A stretch of 64,000 nucleotides of DNA from Metabacillus endolithicus (GCF_023078335.1 NZ_CP095550.1:682001-746000); one strand, 5' to 3'; shown: positions 1 through 7,389, numbered from the stretch's first letter. The notes: generated by a model from the letters alone, not told the origin. Numbers and translations are program-made.

Positions 1-1015
1 TTAAAATAGCTGACACTTTATCATTTGTTTCAACAGTTAAATTTTCAATTATTTTTTCTTCATCATTTACTTTTTTCTCGATCAATTGTTTTTGCTCTTG
101 AAGTGTGTTTAACCGATCACGAACTTCCTTTTCATCTACATCGGTTAAATTTAATTGCTCTTCATACTTCTCTATATGTTCTTTTATGACTTGTGTAACA
201 GAATCATGAACATTTTGATCTATATAGCGCTTTTTATCCTCAACAATAACCTTAATAAGATCTTTTACTTGATCCAGTTGATTCGCAGGATGTTGGTCAT
301 CTTTTAATGTTGTAAAAAAGACATCTTGCGGATGTAATCCAACTTCACCAAATGAATCTTCAATATGCTTTTTAAAATGATTAAATTCAATTTCCTTTTC
401 AACATGCTTATCAATTTGGTTTACAATAAGGAAAATCATTTTATTTCGATCTTTCATTTCTTTTATGAATGAAAGATTTTCCTCAGATTGAACATGGTTA
501 TAGTCTGTAACATAAAAAATGGTGTCGGCAATATGAAGCATGGACTCAGTCGATAACTTATGTGCTGCATCTGTAGAATCGATTCCAGGCGAATCCATAA
601 TCACAATATCTTCTTCAAGGTTTTGGTAAGGCTTTTTTATGGATATTCTTTCAATTTCGTCGCCTTGCTTACAATATTCTTTCACTTGCTCGATTGAATA
701 ATCTCCCGCTAATTCAATACTTTCTTTTGCAGAAGAATAAAGAGTGACTTGCTCTTGGCCTTTTTCTAATAGTACTAAGTTAGCACTTGTTGGAATAGGC
801 TTTGTTGGGAGTATTTGTTCATCTAATAGCTTATTAATCATAGATGACTTACCAGCGGAAAAATGGCCAGCAAAGGCCACATATAGTTTCTGATGATAAA
901 GCTTGTTAGCGAGCTCAACTAACTTATGAGCATTTTCAGTATCATGCTTTTTTATTTCATTATGAAGATTTATAACGATTTGCATTAGGTCTTTCGATTT
1001 CACAGCCGTTGTCAT
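1..1015 (-). CDS. dynA: Dynamin-like GTPase, N-terminal part (runs off window)
   Basis: Partial gene: the ATG at 1015-1013 is preceded by an AAGGGGA ribosome site, and the frame stays open to base 1, giving the first 338 residues. The GTPase signature is clear: G1 GHFSAGKS at about residues 50-57, G3 DSPG at about 141-144 and G4 NQID at about 199-202, followed by a long charged helical stretch typical of the dynamin stalk. In B. subtilis the homologue (YpbR/DynA) is a double dynamin that tethers and fuses membranes and helps protect against membrane damage and phage. The neighbour bpsB fits the B. subtilis order. The C-terminal half, including the second dynamin unit if present, lies outside the window. 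Confidence 0.9.
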   Translation of the reverse strand, partial: MTTAVKSKDLMQIVINLHNEIKKHDTENAHKLVELANKLYHQKLYVAFAGHFSAGKSSMINKLLDEQILPTKPIPTSANLVLLEKGQEQVTLYSSAKESIELAGDYSIEQVKEYCKQGDEIERISIKKPYQNLEEDIVIMDSPGIDSTDAAHKLSTESMLHIADTIFYVTDYNHVQSEENLSFIKEMKDRNKMIFLIVNQIDKHVEKEIEFNHFKKHIEDSFGEVGLHPQDVFFTTLKDDQHPANQLDQVKDLIKVIVEDKKRYIDQNVHDSVTQVIKEHIEKYEEQLNLTDVDEKEVRDRLNTLQEQKQLIEKKVNDEEKIIENLTVETNDKVSAIL

Positions 1016-1138
1016 GATAATCCCCTTTGTCTCTATACATTTAATACCTTATATTTTACAGAATTTTATTATATTTTTCTATGCAAACTCATTTGTGTTT
1101 CTATACAAATTAATATCTTGGCTTTTCTAGATACATTA

Positions 1139-1172
1139 ACAAAAAAATAAAGCCCACATTTCTGTGAGCTTT
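1139..1172 (-). terminator. Intrinsic terminator after the 29-aa Fur-linked ORF
   Basis: Hairpin with stems 1149-1153/1168-1172 and 1155-1158/1163-1166, followed on the minus strand by a run of T (1141-1148). It overlaps the stop codon of the small ORF, so that ORF should form its own short transcript, separate from dynA. Confidence 0.75.
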
Positions 1173-1260
1173 AAGCTTTTTGAGCATCTATATTCTTTAA
1201 TATGTAACCAATCAATACACTATAAGTAACAACGGTACAACCGACAAATAACATAGTCAT
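1171..1260 (-). CDS. 29-aa hydrophobic peptide downstream of Fur boxes
   Basis: Short ORF starting with ATG at 1260-1258 and ending with TAA at 1171-1173. It is preceded by a perfect GGAGG (1273-1277), about 12 bases from the ATG. The peptide begins MTMLFVGCTVVTYSVLIGYI, long enough for one membrane segment, and has a short polar tail ending in DAQKA. It lies between a sigma-A-type promoter carrying two Fur-box-like sites and an intrinsic terminator, so it is a complete, isolated, probably iron-repressed unit. B. subtilis makes several very small Fur-regulated proteins (FbpA, FbpB, FbpC), but I cannot show homology to them. The transcript could also act as an sRNA. Confidence 0.55.
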   Translation of the reverse strand: MTMLFVGCTVVTYSVLIGYILKNIDAQKA

Positions 1261-1283
1261 ATTCGCAGCAGACCTCCATATTT

Positions 1284-1298
1284 TGAGAATGATTTTCA
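1284..1298. promoter_or_regulatory. Fur-box-like operator 1
   Basis: TGAGAATGATTTTCA matches the 7-1-7 Fur/Per-type consensus TGATAATNATTATCA at all but two positions. It lies just downstream of the -10 element at 1309-1314, a typical position for a repressor. Confidence 0.55.
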
Positions 1299-1308
1299 AT
1301 ATAGATTC

Positions 1309-1337
1309 ATTCTATCATCAATGATAATCATTTTCAA
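1309..1337 (-). promoter_or_regulatory. Sigma-A promoter of the 29-aa ORF
   Basis: On the minus strand, TTGAAA (1332-1337) and TAGAAT (1309-1314) are separated by exactly 17 bases. The -35 region overlaps the stronger Fur-like box, as expected for iron-repressed control. Confidence 0.65.
1322..1336. promoter_or_regulatory. Fur-box-like operator 2
   Basis: TGATAATCATTTTCA differs from TGATAATNATTATCA at a single position and overlaps the -35 element of the promoter at 1309-1337. Confidence 0.65.
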
Positions 1338-1371
1338 TATCTCTCCCGGAATTTTTTGAAAAATCTGCTGA

Positions 1372-1926
1372 TTATCTTTTATTAGGTAAAAACCTTGATT
1401 TTACTGTAAATACTTCTTGATAATTTGTATATGTTTGAAGCGCTTTTTCTTCAGCAGGTATTCTAATTGTCATCATGACTATATTTAGCATAGTAAACAC
1501 TAATGATGTGACATATGCATCGAACAACAGAGGGATAATTAGAATTTCTACTGCAACTACAACATAATTTGGGTGTTTGATAAATTGATATGGGCCTTTT
1601 GAAACGACAATATCATTTGGAACGATAATGATTTTTGTATTCCAATAATTTCCGAGAGAAATTACAGACCAGTATCTCATGAATTGTGTAATAAATAATA
1701 TAGGTACTAACACAAACCAAACCTCAGTTAAATCTTTATGAAATATAATTACCTCTAATAAAAGCGAGATAAGAAACAGGACGTGTAGGGATACAATAAA
1801 TGGGTAATGTTTATTACCATGTTCCTCTCCTCCCCTATTTATCATCCACTTTTCATTCTTTTTCGCAATATATAGCTCAGTAAGTCGCTGAACAATCAAT
1901 AATGAAAATAAAAGATAAAACAACAT
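1372..1926 (-). CDS. bpsB: Isoprenylcysteine carboxyl methyltransferase-family lipid O-methyltransferase
   Basis: 184-residue integral membrane protein of the ICMT-like family with four or five hydrophobic segments and the family-typical stretch KHPNY near residue 117 and PAEEKAL near 156 in the C-terminal half. In B. subtilis the homologue YpbQ/BpsB methylates alkylpyrones made by BpsA. The ATG at 1926 directly follows the bpsA stop codon, with the ribosome site (GGGAGG) inside the end of bpsA, so translation is probably coupled. Length and position match the family. Confidence 0.85.
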   Translation of the reverse strand: MLFYLLFSLLIVQRLTELYIAKKNEKWMINRGGEEHGNKHYPFIVSLHVLFLISLLLEVIIFHKDLTEVWFVLVPILFITQFMRYWSVISLGNYWNTKIIIVPNDIVVSKGPYQFIKHPNYVVVAVEILIIPLLFDAYVTSLVFTMLNIVMMTIRIPAEEKALQTYTNYQEVFTVKSRFLPNKR

Positions 1927-3024
1927 TTATTTACCCTCCCACTTAACGAGTAGCATTTCAGAACTAAATCCTGGACCAAGTGCTCCAATTAAGCCATGTT
2001 CACCTGGTTTACCAACTTCACGTTTTAAATATTGTTCTAAAACATACATAACCGTTACTGATGACATATTTCCGTGTTTGATCAAGATTTCTTTTGAAAT
2101 ATGCAAATGATGTTCATTAAAACCTAGACCATCCATATACGCATCCAGCACCTTTTTACCACCAGGATGTGCAATAAAATGATTAATATCTTTTACTTCA
2201 AGGTCGTATTCCTTTAAGAAATCTATTACTTGCGGTTTCAACCATTTTTTAATAATAGAGGGAATATCACGAGAAAAAACAACATATAAACCATTATTTT
2301 TAATATTCCATCCCATTACATCTTCAGAATCTTTCATAAATGTCGATCTTGTCCCCAACAATCTTGGCAGTGAAGCCAATTTTGATCGTTTCTTCCAGTT
2401 CACATGACTTCCTGTGATACATGTACAGGCAACACCATCTGCAAACAATGACGTTCCAATCAAGTTGCTTTTCGTCTTATCGTCATGCTGAAAAGTAAGG
2501 CTACAAAGCTCAACAGAGATAACAAGAACCATTGCTTCAGGAAATGCCAGACAATATTCATATGCTCTGGACAAACCTGCTGCACCCCCAGCACACCCTA
2601 ATCCCCAAATAGGGATGCGCTTAGTCGTTTCTTTAAAGGGTAAGCAATTCATAATTTTAGCATCAATACTAGGTGTGGAGATTCCTGTTGTACTAATGAA
2701 GAAAATCGCATCTATTTCTTTATAGTGAATGTCCTGCTGTAACAAGGTATGATTAGTTAAGCAATTTTTTACTGCCTCAACACCATATGTTACGGCTCTA
2801 TCAATGTACAGTTCATTCTTTTCTTCAAATGTATGTGTTTGCTTATACCATTCAAGCGGTTCTGCAAATTGTCTTCTTTCTATTTCACCGTTTTTAAATA
2901 CGGGTAGAAGTCGTTCTAGATCTTTAAAAGAGTCATGAAATATTTCTTTAGCAAACTCCACAGTTGTTTCCTGACTCATTTCATATTGTGGAATTGCCTT
3001 TCCAACAGATAACGCATAGACCAT
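1927..3024 (-). CDS. bpsA: Type III polyketide synthase (alkylpyrone synthase)
   Basis: Chalcone-synthase-like enzyme of 365 residues that condenses fatty acyl-CoA with malonyl-CoA to alkylpyrones. The catalytic triad is visible: Cys at about 144 in GLGCAGGAAG, His in FIAHPGGKK and Asn in KHGNMSS. I start it at the ATG at 3024 because GAGGTG lies nine bases upstream; an in-frame GTG at 3036 lacks a ribosome site. The chosen start gives the length I recall for B. subtilis BcsA/BpsA. It forms an operon with the methyltransferase bpsB directly downstream. Confidence 0.92.
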   Translation of the reverse strand: MVYALSVGKAIPQYEMSQETTVEFAKEIFHDSFKDLERLLPVFKNGEIERRQFAEPLEWYKQTHTFEEKNELYIDRAVTYGVEAVKNCLTNHTLLQQDIHYKEIDAIFFISTTGISTPSIDAKIMNCLPFKETTKRIPIWGLGCAGGAAGLSRAYEYCLAFPEAMVLVISVELCSLTFQHDDKTKSNLIGTSLFADGVACTCITGSHVNWKKRSKLASLPRLLGTRSTFMKDSEDVMGWNIKNNGLYVVFSRDIPSIIKKWLKPQVIDFLKEYDLEVKDINHFIAHPGGKKVLDAYMDGLGFNEHHLHISKEILIKHGNMSSVTVMYVLEQYLKREVGKPGEHGLIGALGPGFSSEMLLVKWEGK

Positions 3025-3134
3025 ATTGGTTTTCACCTCATTTTCAATAAGGTTACTATCACCAACTTTGTCTAAAATTATCCATTTATATAAGTTTTTA
3101 TGTAAAGTTACACAATTGCAAATTACCTTAACAT

Positions 3135-3171
3135 ATAAAAAAAGCCTTTCCCAATCAAAAGGGGAAAAGCT
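3135..3171 (-). terminator. Intrinsic terminator of the GNAT gene
   Basis: Stem AAGCCTTTCCC/GGGGAAAAGCT (3142-3152/3161-3171) with a T-run on the minus strand, between the acetyltransferase gene and bpsA. Confidence 0.75.
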
Positions 3172-3249
3172 AACGTTTTAAAGGAGTTGTTGTTGTGCAT
3201 CTTTATTATATATCATTTTTAGCTGTCACTCATTGAGAATTGTTGGAAA

Positions 3250-3789
3250 TTACTTAAAGAAATATGCCATAAAAATCTCGTCATCATATTTTTCGTTAAT
3301 TTTGACTTGATCCTTTTGTATACCTTCTTGTACAAATCCAAATCTTTCGTAAAGTTTATGAGCTAATCCATTTGACGCAAAAACGGTCAAGCATAATTTA
3401 TGTAATTCATGAGCCTTACACCATTCAATCGTATAATTCAGAAGTTCCGTTCCAATTCCTTTTCCTTGAGCTGCCTCAACTAACCATGTACGAAAAAGTC
3501 CAGTGTGTCTTTTCATTTCCAATTCTCCCCTAATAACTCGAGCAATACCTACTATTTGATGATTTATTTCTACTGAGACATACATATTATCTAGGAGAGC
3601 CATATGCTCTATAAATTTGATTTCATCCTGTATAGATCGAGCGGCTTCCTTTTGGATATAGGAACCAGACTTAATAATCTGATCCACTGCACTAACGATT
3701 AATTCAGCATCTCTCTTTTCTACAGGTCGAAGGATAACTGTCTCGCCTGTTTTTGAGGTAAACTCTCTTATAAATGCTTTCTTATCCAC
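3250..3789 (-). CDS. GNAT family N-acetyltransferase
   Basis: About 180 residues with the GNAT core: a beta strand leading to the acetyl-CoA pyrophosphate loop near QGKGIGTELL, then CLTVFASNGLAHKLYERFGF, the usual N-x-x-A-x-x-L-Y-x-x-x-G-F signature. The substrate cannot be told. I use the GTG at 3789, which has AAAGGTGG seven bases upstream. A longer frame would have to read through a strong hairpin at 3825-3845 that ends the upstream gene. It stands alone between two terminators. Confidence 0.8.
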   Translation of the reverse strand: MDKKAFIREFTSKTGETVILRPVEKRDAELIVSAVDQIIKSGSYIQKEAARSIQDEIKFIEHMALLDNMYVSVEINHQIVGIARVIRGELEMKRHTGLFRTWLVEAAQGKGIGTELLNYTIEWCKAHELHKLCLTVFASNGLAHKLYERFGFVQEGIQKDQVKINEKYDDEIFMAYFFK

Positions 3790-3824
3790 GATAATGCCAC
3801 CTTTGCTATCTCCTACTATAGAAA

Positions 3825-3845
3825 GGCTGACAACTTTTGTCAGCC
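3825..3845. terminator. Hairpin between the VWA-like gene and the GNAT gene
   Basis: GGCTGAC/GTCAGCC (3825-3831/3839-3845), extended by two A-T pairs, with moderately T-rich flanks on both strands. It probably ends the minus-strand VWA-like gene upstream. Confidence 0.5.
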
Positions 3846-3880
3846 TCTTTTCTTTCAACTCGAGAAGTAACTACGTAAAT

Positions 3881-4288
3881 TTAAGCTACCCTTATCGCCT
3901 TTCCAAATGGTACTTTTGGGACAAATTCATCGGGAACCAACCAAAAAACTTCATTGTTTACCTGAAGTTCATCATAGAAATATCCAGTTACATCCGTTAT
4001 ATAAAAGAGGGTGTCTATTTTTTCTTTTTCACCCCACTCAAGCACTTCTGTATACGAGGACTTTCCATGAGTATAATAAGTAATTTTATCTTCCTTAATA
4101 GGAGTAATGCTTCTTATCTTAAAGTCAGCTTGCACTAGTAATGCATTAGGGGTTACTTCTCCAAATAACTTAACAATATTTTGTATTAACAGTGTGTTCG
4201 TTTGATTTGTAGAAGTATCAATCGCTAGAGCTATTTTCTTTCCGTCTCGTTGCTTTAATTTAGAAAGTAATTGCTTTTGCCATTTCAT
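3881..4288 (-). CDS. VWA-like domain fragment (DUF2201-type C-terminal domain)
   Basis: 135 residues resembling only the C-terminal VWA-like half of the DUF2201 metallopeptidase-like family: an early LAIDTSTNQ strand (MIDAS-like D-x-S/T-x), then KIDTLFYITDVTGYF and FWLVPDEF. The large N-terminal domain of that family is absent here. I start at the ATG at 4288 (GGGGAG seven bases upstream), not at the longer in-frame start. Function unknown; it may be a stand-alone metal-binding or scaffold module. Confidence 0.55.
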   Translation of the reverse strand: MKWQKQLLSKLKQRDGKKIALAIDTSTNQTNTLLIQNIVKLFGEVTPNALLVQADFKIRSITPIKEDKITYYTHGKSSYTEVLEWGEKEKIDTLFYITDVTGYFYDELQVNNEVFWLVPDEFVPKVPFGKAIRVA

Positions 4289-4372
4289 TTCATATCTCCC
4301 CCTCACATCTTTTGTGAAGCCAAGTCTATTTTTGCTCAAAAATCAGTTTACTATCCATTCTTAACAACTCAT

Positions 4373-4597
4373 TTACTGATATTGGTCACCATTACCATTC
4401 CATTCTGCATATTGCCCAGTACCATTGCAACCTGGACAATCAAACACCGCATCATACGTAGGTGTATAAACACTTGTTAAGGATGATGTAAAACCTCTAC
4501 CCCTACAATCAGGGCACCTTCCTAAAGATTCCATATCAGCGCGAACTTTCTCGATTCTTGCTTGCTTCCATTCTGATAATCCACGAAGAAAATTCAA
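4373..4597 (-). CDS. Small CxxCxGxG zinc-finger protein (copy 1)
   Basis: About 74 residues with a basic amphipathic N-terminus and two DnaJ-type cysteine motifs, CPDCRGRG and CPGCNGTG, probably one zinc site. I choose the TTG at 4597 because GAGGTG lies six bases upstream; the GTG at 4606 has no ribosome site. A clear paralogue lies at 5405-5605, and the plus-strand SHOCT gene separates the two. Such proteins are often mislabelled methionine aminopeptidase; nothing here supports an enzyme. Function unknown. Confidence 0.7.
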   Translation of the reverse strand: MNFLRGLSEWKQARIEKVRADMESLGRCPDCRGRGFTSSLTSVYTPTYDAVFDCPGCNGTGQYAEWNGNGDQYQ

Positions 4598-4878
4598 TGG
4601 GTTCACCTCTTTTTCCTTAATATTCCTTACTATTCAACAAGAGGTGACATTTTAAACCTTTTTCACCAATTTTTTTTATAAGAGGCCTGTTCAGAGTTCA
4701 ATTTTAAGAATATTTAATCATGCAACATAAAGAAGAATCAAAAAGTGTAAAATATGAGAAAAATGATCTATAAAAATATCTACATACATGATTGAATTCT
4801 TATTAACAATTGTCGATTTTTTTTGTAAAATAAAAGAGTTTATTAATTTAATTTCTGGGGATAGAAGAGGGGATTATC

Positions 4879-5328
4879 GTGGCTGAATTAGCATTTAAAG
4901 AATATATGTTTAAAAAAGGAAGTAAAACTACGATTTATATGTACCAAAACAGTATTGAAATAATTCATGGTGGGTTCTTAGGGAAATTTAACAAAATAAA
5001 ATTAGTACACTATAAAAACATTGTTAATGTTTCAGTTAAAGAACCTGGATTTGCTTCAAATGGTTACATGGTCCTTGATTGTGGTAAGAATGAACATAAA
5101 AGCGAAAGACTTGAAAACACAATTGAGTTTTCCAAGCAAGAAAGAGAAATGGCAATGGAATTGAAGGAACTAATTGAAGAAAAGATTGTTGAAGTAAAAA
5201 ATCAGAGAGTGGATTCTGCTGTTGATAATTTTGAAAAATTAAAGAAAATTAAAGAATTGTATGATTTAGACATTTTGTCAGAAGATGAATATCATGACCA
5301 GAAGGAACGTCTATTAGAAAAGAACTAA
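4879..5328 (+). CDS. SHOCT-domain protein with N-terminal PH-like region
   Basis: 149 residues starting with GTG at 4879 behind GAAGAGGGG. The C-terminal ~30 residues (KIKELYDLDILSEDEY, then a KERLL ending) are a SHOCT short helical domain, often found at the end of membrane or oligomerising proteins. The N-terminal ~95 residues are a beta-rich stretch resembling bacterial PH/GRAM-type domains. It lies on the plus strand between two minus-strand zinc-finger paralogues and is followed by its own terminator. Role unknown. Confidence 0.7.
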   Translation: MAELAFKEYMFKKGSKTTIYMYQNSIEIIHGGFLGKFNKIKLVHYKNIVNVSVKEPGFASNGYMVLDCGKNEHKSERLENTIEFSKQEREMAMELKELIEEKIVEVKNQRVDSAVDNFEKLKKIKELYDLDILSEDEYHDQKERLLEKN

Positions 5329-5342
5329 TTTATATGTAAAAG

Positions 5343-5398
5343 AGTGTCTGACCTCTCCTGCAATTCATTTGTTGGAGGGGTTGACACTTTCTTTTATT
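5343..5398 (+). terminator. Terminator of the SHOCT gene
   Basis: Two-part stem AGTGTC/GACACT and ACCTCTCC/GGAGGGGT followed by TTTCTTTTATTTTT on the plus strand. Confidence 0.75.
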
Positions 5399-5404
5399 TT
5401 TAAG

Positions 5405-5605
5405 TTATCTATTATTTTCCCATACTGTGTATTTTCCTGTGCCTTTACACGTATAACACTCTACATTGCTCCCTATATAGTGCATTGGCACAATAACAAC
5501 TCCATATCCACGACAATCAGGACATTTCCCAAGGTCCTTCATTTTTTCAATGTGATTTTGCCTTCTTTTTTCCATCCACCTAAACATCATGAATTTTTTT
5601 ACCAA
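5405..5605 (-). CDS. Small CxxCxGxG zinc-finger protein (copy 2)
   Basis: 66 residues, paralogous to the protein at 4373-4597: a basic N-terminus with an RIEK/HIEK-type stretch, then CPDCRGYG and CYTCKGTG, ending in a Gly-Lys-Tyr and Trp-Glu tail. The start is uncertain: a TTG at 5605 with a weak GGGTG site, or an internal ATG. The spacing of the cysteine pairs is shorter than in copy 1. Function unknown; zinc binding is inferred from the four cysteines. Confidence 0.65.
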   Translation of the reverse strand: MVKKFMMFRWMEKRRQNHIEKMKDLGKCPDCRGYGVVIVPMHYIGSNVECYTCKGTGKYTVWENNR

Positions 5606-5706
5606 TTGTATTCACCCATCCTTGATGTTTCCGTTTTTATAGAGTATTCAAGTTCTACGGACAAGGTGAATAAAAAAAGGTAATTCCTAATTAAGTTTTT
5701 ATCACA

Positions 5707-5946
5707 TTATAAAAAAAGTTTAATACATTCCTTTATGGCTTCTTCTTCATCCTCTCCAGCTGCTACAATTCGAATATTTGTTCCTGTTTGAATGGTTGCT
5801 AATAATCCTAATAAACTTTTAGCATCTGTTTTAAAGTTTGGTCCTACAATCATAATATCTGACTCAAATTTGTTTGCAATATTTGCCACTTCAATAAAAG
5901 AGTTGACTGTAAAAAGACGTGTTATTGTTAGATCTTTAACTCGCAT
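5707..5946 (-). CDS. HPr-like protein lacking the phosphorylatable histidine
   Basis: 79 residues with the fold signature of the PTS phosphocarrier HPr, especially AKSLLGLLATIQTGTNIRIV, which aligns with KSIMGVMSLGIAKGAEITI of HPr. The Ser46-equivalent appears kept (Ser44), but the N-terminal region has no His15; the site reads TITRLFTVNSF. Like Crh, it could not carry PTS phosphate, though the Ser could still be an HPr-kinase site. ATG at 5946 behind GGGAGA. Its small-gene neighbours give no pathway. A regulatory role is speculation. Confidence 0.65.
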   Translation of the reverse strand: MRVKDLTITRLFTVNSFIEVANIANKFESDIMIVGPNFKTDAKSLLGLLATIQTGTNIRIVAAGEDEEEAIKECIKLFL

Positions 5947-6018
5947 GTTTGTCTCCCTATTGTAAATTTATAAAAGATTATTTTTTCGTTTCTATATTCA
6001 TGACAGGTTTTTTCATAA

Positions 6019-6051
6019 AAAGGCCTCCCTCTAAACGATTGGGAGACCTGC
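6019..6051 (-). terminator. Terminator of the PH-domain gene
   Basis: AGGCCTCCC/GGGAGACCT (6021-6029/6041-6049) with TTTTTATG after it on the minus strand. Confidence 0.7.
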
Positions 6052-6066
6052 ATGAGCTGCTTTATA

Positions 6067-6444
6067 TTATCTTGCTACATATGATGCTAATGCTTTTTGT
6101 ACATCATAAATGCTTTTATCTTTTTTGAATTGCTTCGAAACTGGATTTGCTGTACTGGAAATCCAAATTTTTAATTCTGCATCTAAATCAAAGCTACCAG
6201 CCGTTTCTACGCTAAAATGGGTGATGCTTTTGTATGGAATTGAATGATATTCCACTTTCTTCCCTGTTACTCCTTGCTTGTCAATAAGAATTAATCGCGT
6301 ATTTGTAAAAACAATTAAATCTCGAATTAATTTATAAGCTTTTTCAATTTTTTCGTTATCAATAATAATTACTTCTAATTCTTTTTCAACTGAACTGATA
6401 TCAACTTCTGAGACATTACCCATTAGTCCGTCTAAAATCCCCAA
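6067..6444 (-). CDS. Bacterial PH-domain protein (bPH_1 / YozO-like)
   Basis: About 125 residues beginning MGILDGLMGNVSEVD, the usual opening of the bPH_1 family, followed by IRDLIVFTNTRLILIDKQGV and YHSIPYKSITHFSVET, the typical PH strands. I start it at the TTG at 6444 because GGAGGG lies six bases upstream; the ATG at 6450 abuts that ribosome site. Members are small cytoplasmic or membrane-associated proteins of unknown function, found singly in many Bacillus genomes. Confidence 0.8.
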   Translation of the reverse strand: MGILDGLMGNVSEVDISSVEKELEVIIIDNEKIEKAYKLIRDLIVFTNTRLILIDKQGVTGKKVEYHSIPYKSITHFSVETAGSFDLDAELKIWISSTANPVSKQFKKDKSIYDVQKALASYVAR

Positions 6445-6570
6445 AATCATCCCTCCAGTATTTGTTATTGTAATAACTATTCTTTATTCCTTTATTACTT
6501 TCCTGCATAATTGATTATTTTAACTTCTATACAATTACATCAGTCTGCTAAACCAGACCTGTTATTAACA

Positions 6571-6598
6571 AAAAACACTCCAATACCGGAAGTGTTAA
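6571..6598 (-). terminator. Terminator of the 89-aa gene
   Basis: AACACTCC/GGAAGTGTT (6574-6581/6588-6596) with a TTTTTTGTT tail on the minus strand, overlapping the end of the 6595-6864 ORF. Confidence 0.6.
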
Positions 6599-6864
6599 TC
6601 CATTAAGCCTTCATCAATGTATACTTCCATTCCCTCTTCTTCTAAGCATTCACCAAAATATTTTACAGCTTTTTTAAATTTAAAGTTGAGTATATTTAGA
6701 TCTTGATCTTCTATATCATAAACAGCAATTACAGCACCGCTCACGTATAGGTTTATATAATCTTCTCTACCAGTTAAATGTGCTTTTATACTAAATTCCT
6801 GACCTTTTATAACTTGTTTATTTGTTTTTAACGCTTTAGATAATAATTGTTTTATTTCTTCCAT
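6595..6864 (-). CDS. Hypothetical acidic 89-aa protein
   Basis: Not recognised. An ATG at 6864 with AGGAGGAG upstream, a following terminator and an acidic composition support a real small gene. The sequence predicts mixed alpha/beta structure (strands around YINLYVSGAVIAVYDI) and an acidic C-terminus. It is the last minus-strand gene before divergent cspD. Confidence 0.6.
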   Translation of the reverse strand: MEEIKQLLSKALKTNKQVIKGQEFSIKAHLTGREDYINLYVSGAVIAVYDIEDQDLNILNFKFKKAVKYFGECLEEEGMEVYIDEGLMD

Positions 6865-6970
6865 TATAACTCCTCCTGTAAGTAACTCTTTATTGGTTGT
6901 AACATATTTATTTGGTTAAGTACAATTTGGCAAATAAACCAGGTTCTGTAGAAGTTTTATTTTTCCTTAT

Positions 6971-6999
6971 TTGCTTTTCTAAAAATTATCTGTTATGCT
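6971..6999 (+). promoter_or_regulatory. Promoter of cspD
   Basis: TTGCTT (6971-6976), a 17-base spacer and an extended -10 TGTTATGCT (TATGCT at 6994-6999). The predicted start near 7006 gives a ~115-nt leader before the cspD ATG, as in cold-shock genes. Confidence 0.6.
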
Positions 7000-7092
7000 A
7001 TAGAAGAATTATTTTTGTTCGGTCTGTAAGGAAAGAATAAGTGTTTAAACTTTTCGCCTTTGATATCTAATTGAGCAAGGATAGTAATAAAT

Positions 7093-7114
7093 TGTGGTAT
7101 TTCCACACAGGAGG
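7093..7114 (+). promoter_or_regulatory. Leader hairpin plus ribosome site of cspD
   Basis: A small hairpin, TGTGG-TATTT-CCACA (7093-7107), stands immediately before the AGGAGG (7109-7114). It could tune access to the ribosome site with temperature; that role is inferred only from position. Confidence 0.45.
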
Positions 7115-7122
7115 CAACAATT

Positions 7123-7323
7123 ATGCAACAAGGTACAGTAAAATGGTTTAACGCAGAAAAAGGTTTCGGTTTCATCGAAGTTGAAGGTGGAGACGATGTA
7201 TTCGTACATTTCTCAGCTATCCAAGGCGAAGGATTTAAATCTTTAGACGAAGGTCAAAAAGTGACTTTTGAAGTTGAACAAGGTCAACGTGGACCACAAG
7301 CAACTAACGTAAACAAAGCATAA
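7123..7323 (+). CDS. cspD: Cold shock protein CspD
   Basis: 66-residue single cold-shock domain. RNP1 KGFGFIEV is at residues 13-20 and RNP2 VFVHF at 26-30, with the conserved aromatic surface (W8, F9, F15, F17, F27, F30) for single-stranded nucleic acid. It acts as an RNA chaperone and antiterminator in the cytoplasm. The sequence is closest, from memory, to B. subtilis CspD ([12 protein letters not shown] shared). A long 5' leader, a strong AGGAGG and a perfect terminator make it a single-gene unit. Confidence 0.93.
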   Translation: MQQGTVKWFNAEKGFGFIEVEGGDDVFVHFSAIQGEGFKSLDEGQKVTFEVEQGQRGPQATNVNKA

Positions 7324-7331
7324 TTTCAAAT

Positions 7332-7362
7332 AAAAAAGGACCCGTAATACGGGTCCTTTTTT
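7332..7362 (+). terminator. Terminator of cspD
   Basis: Perfect inverted repeat AAAAAGGACCCGTA/TACGGGTCCTTTTT with a four-base loop region and a T-run. Confidence 0.9.
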
Positions 7363-7389
7363 ATTTGATTTTGTTATGGTTTATACGCA

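Noticed and set aside
3790..3858. N-terminal extension of the GNAT gene to 202 residues
   Set aside because: It would have to translate through the strong hairpin at 3825-3845 and has no ribosome site; the GTG at 3789 has one.
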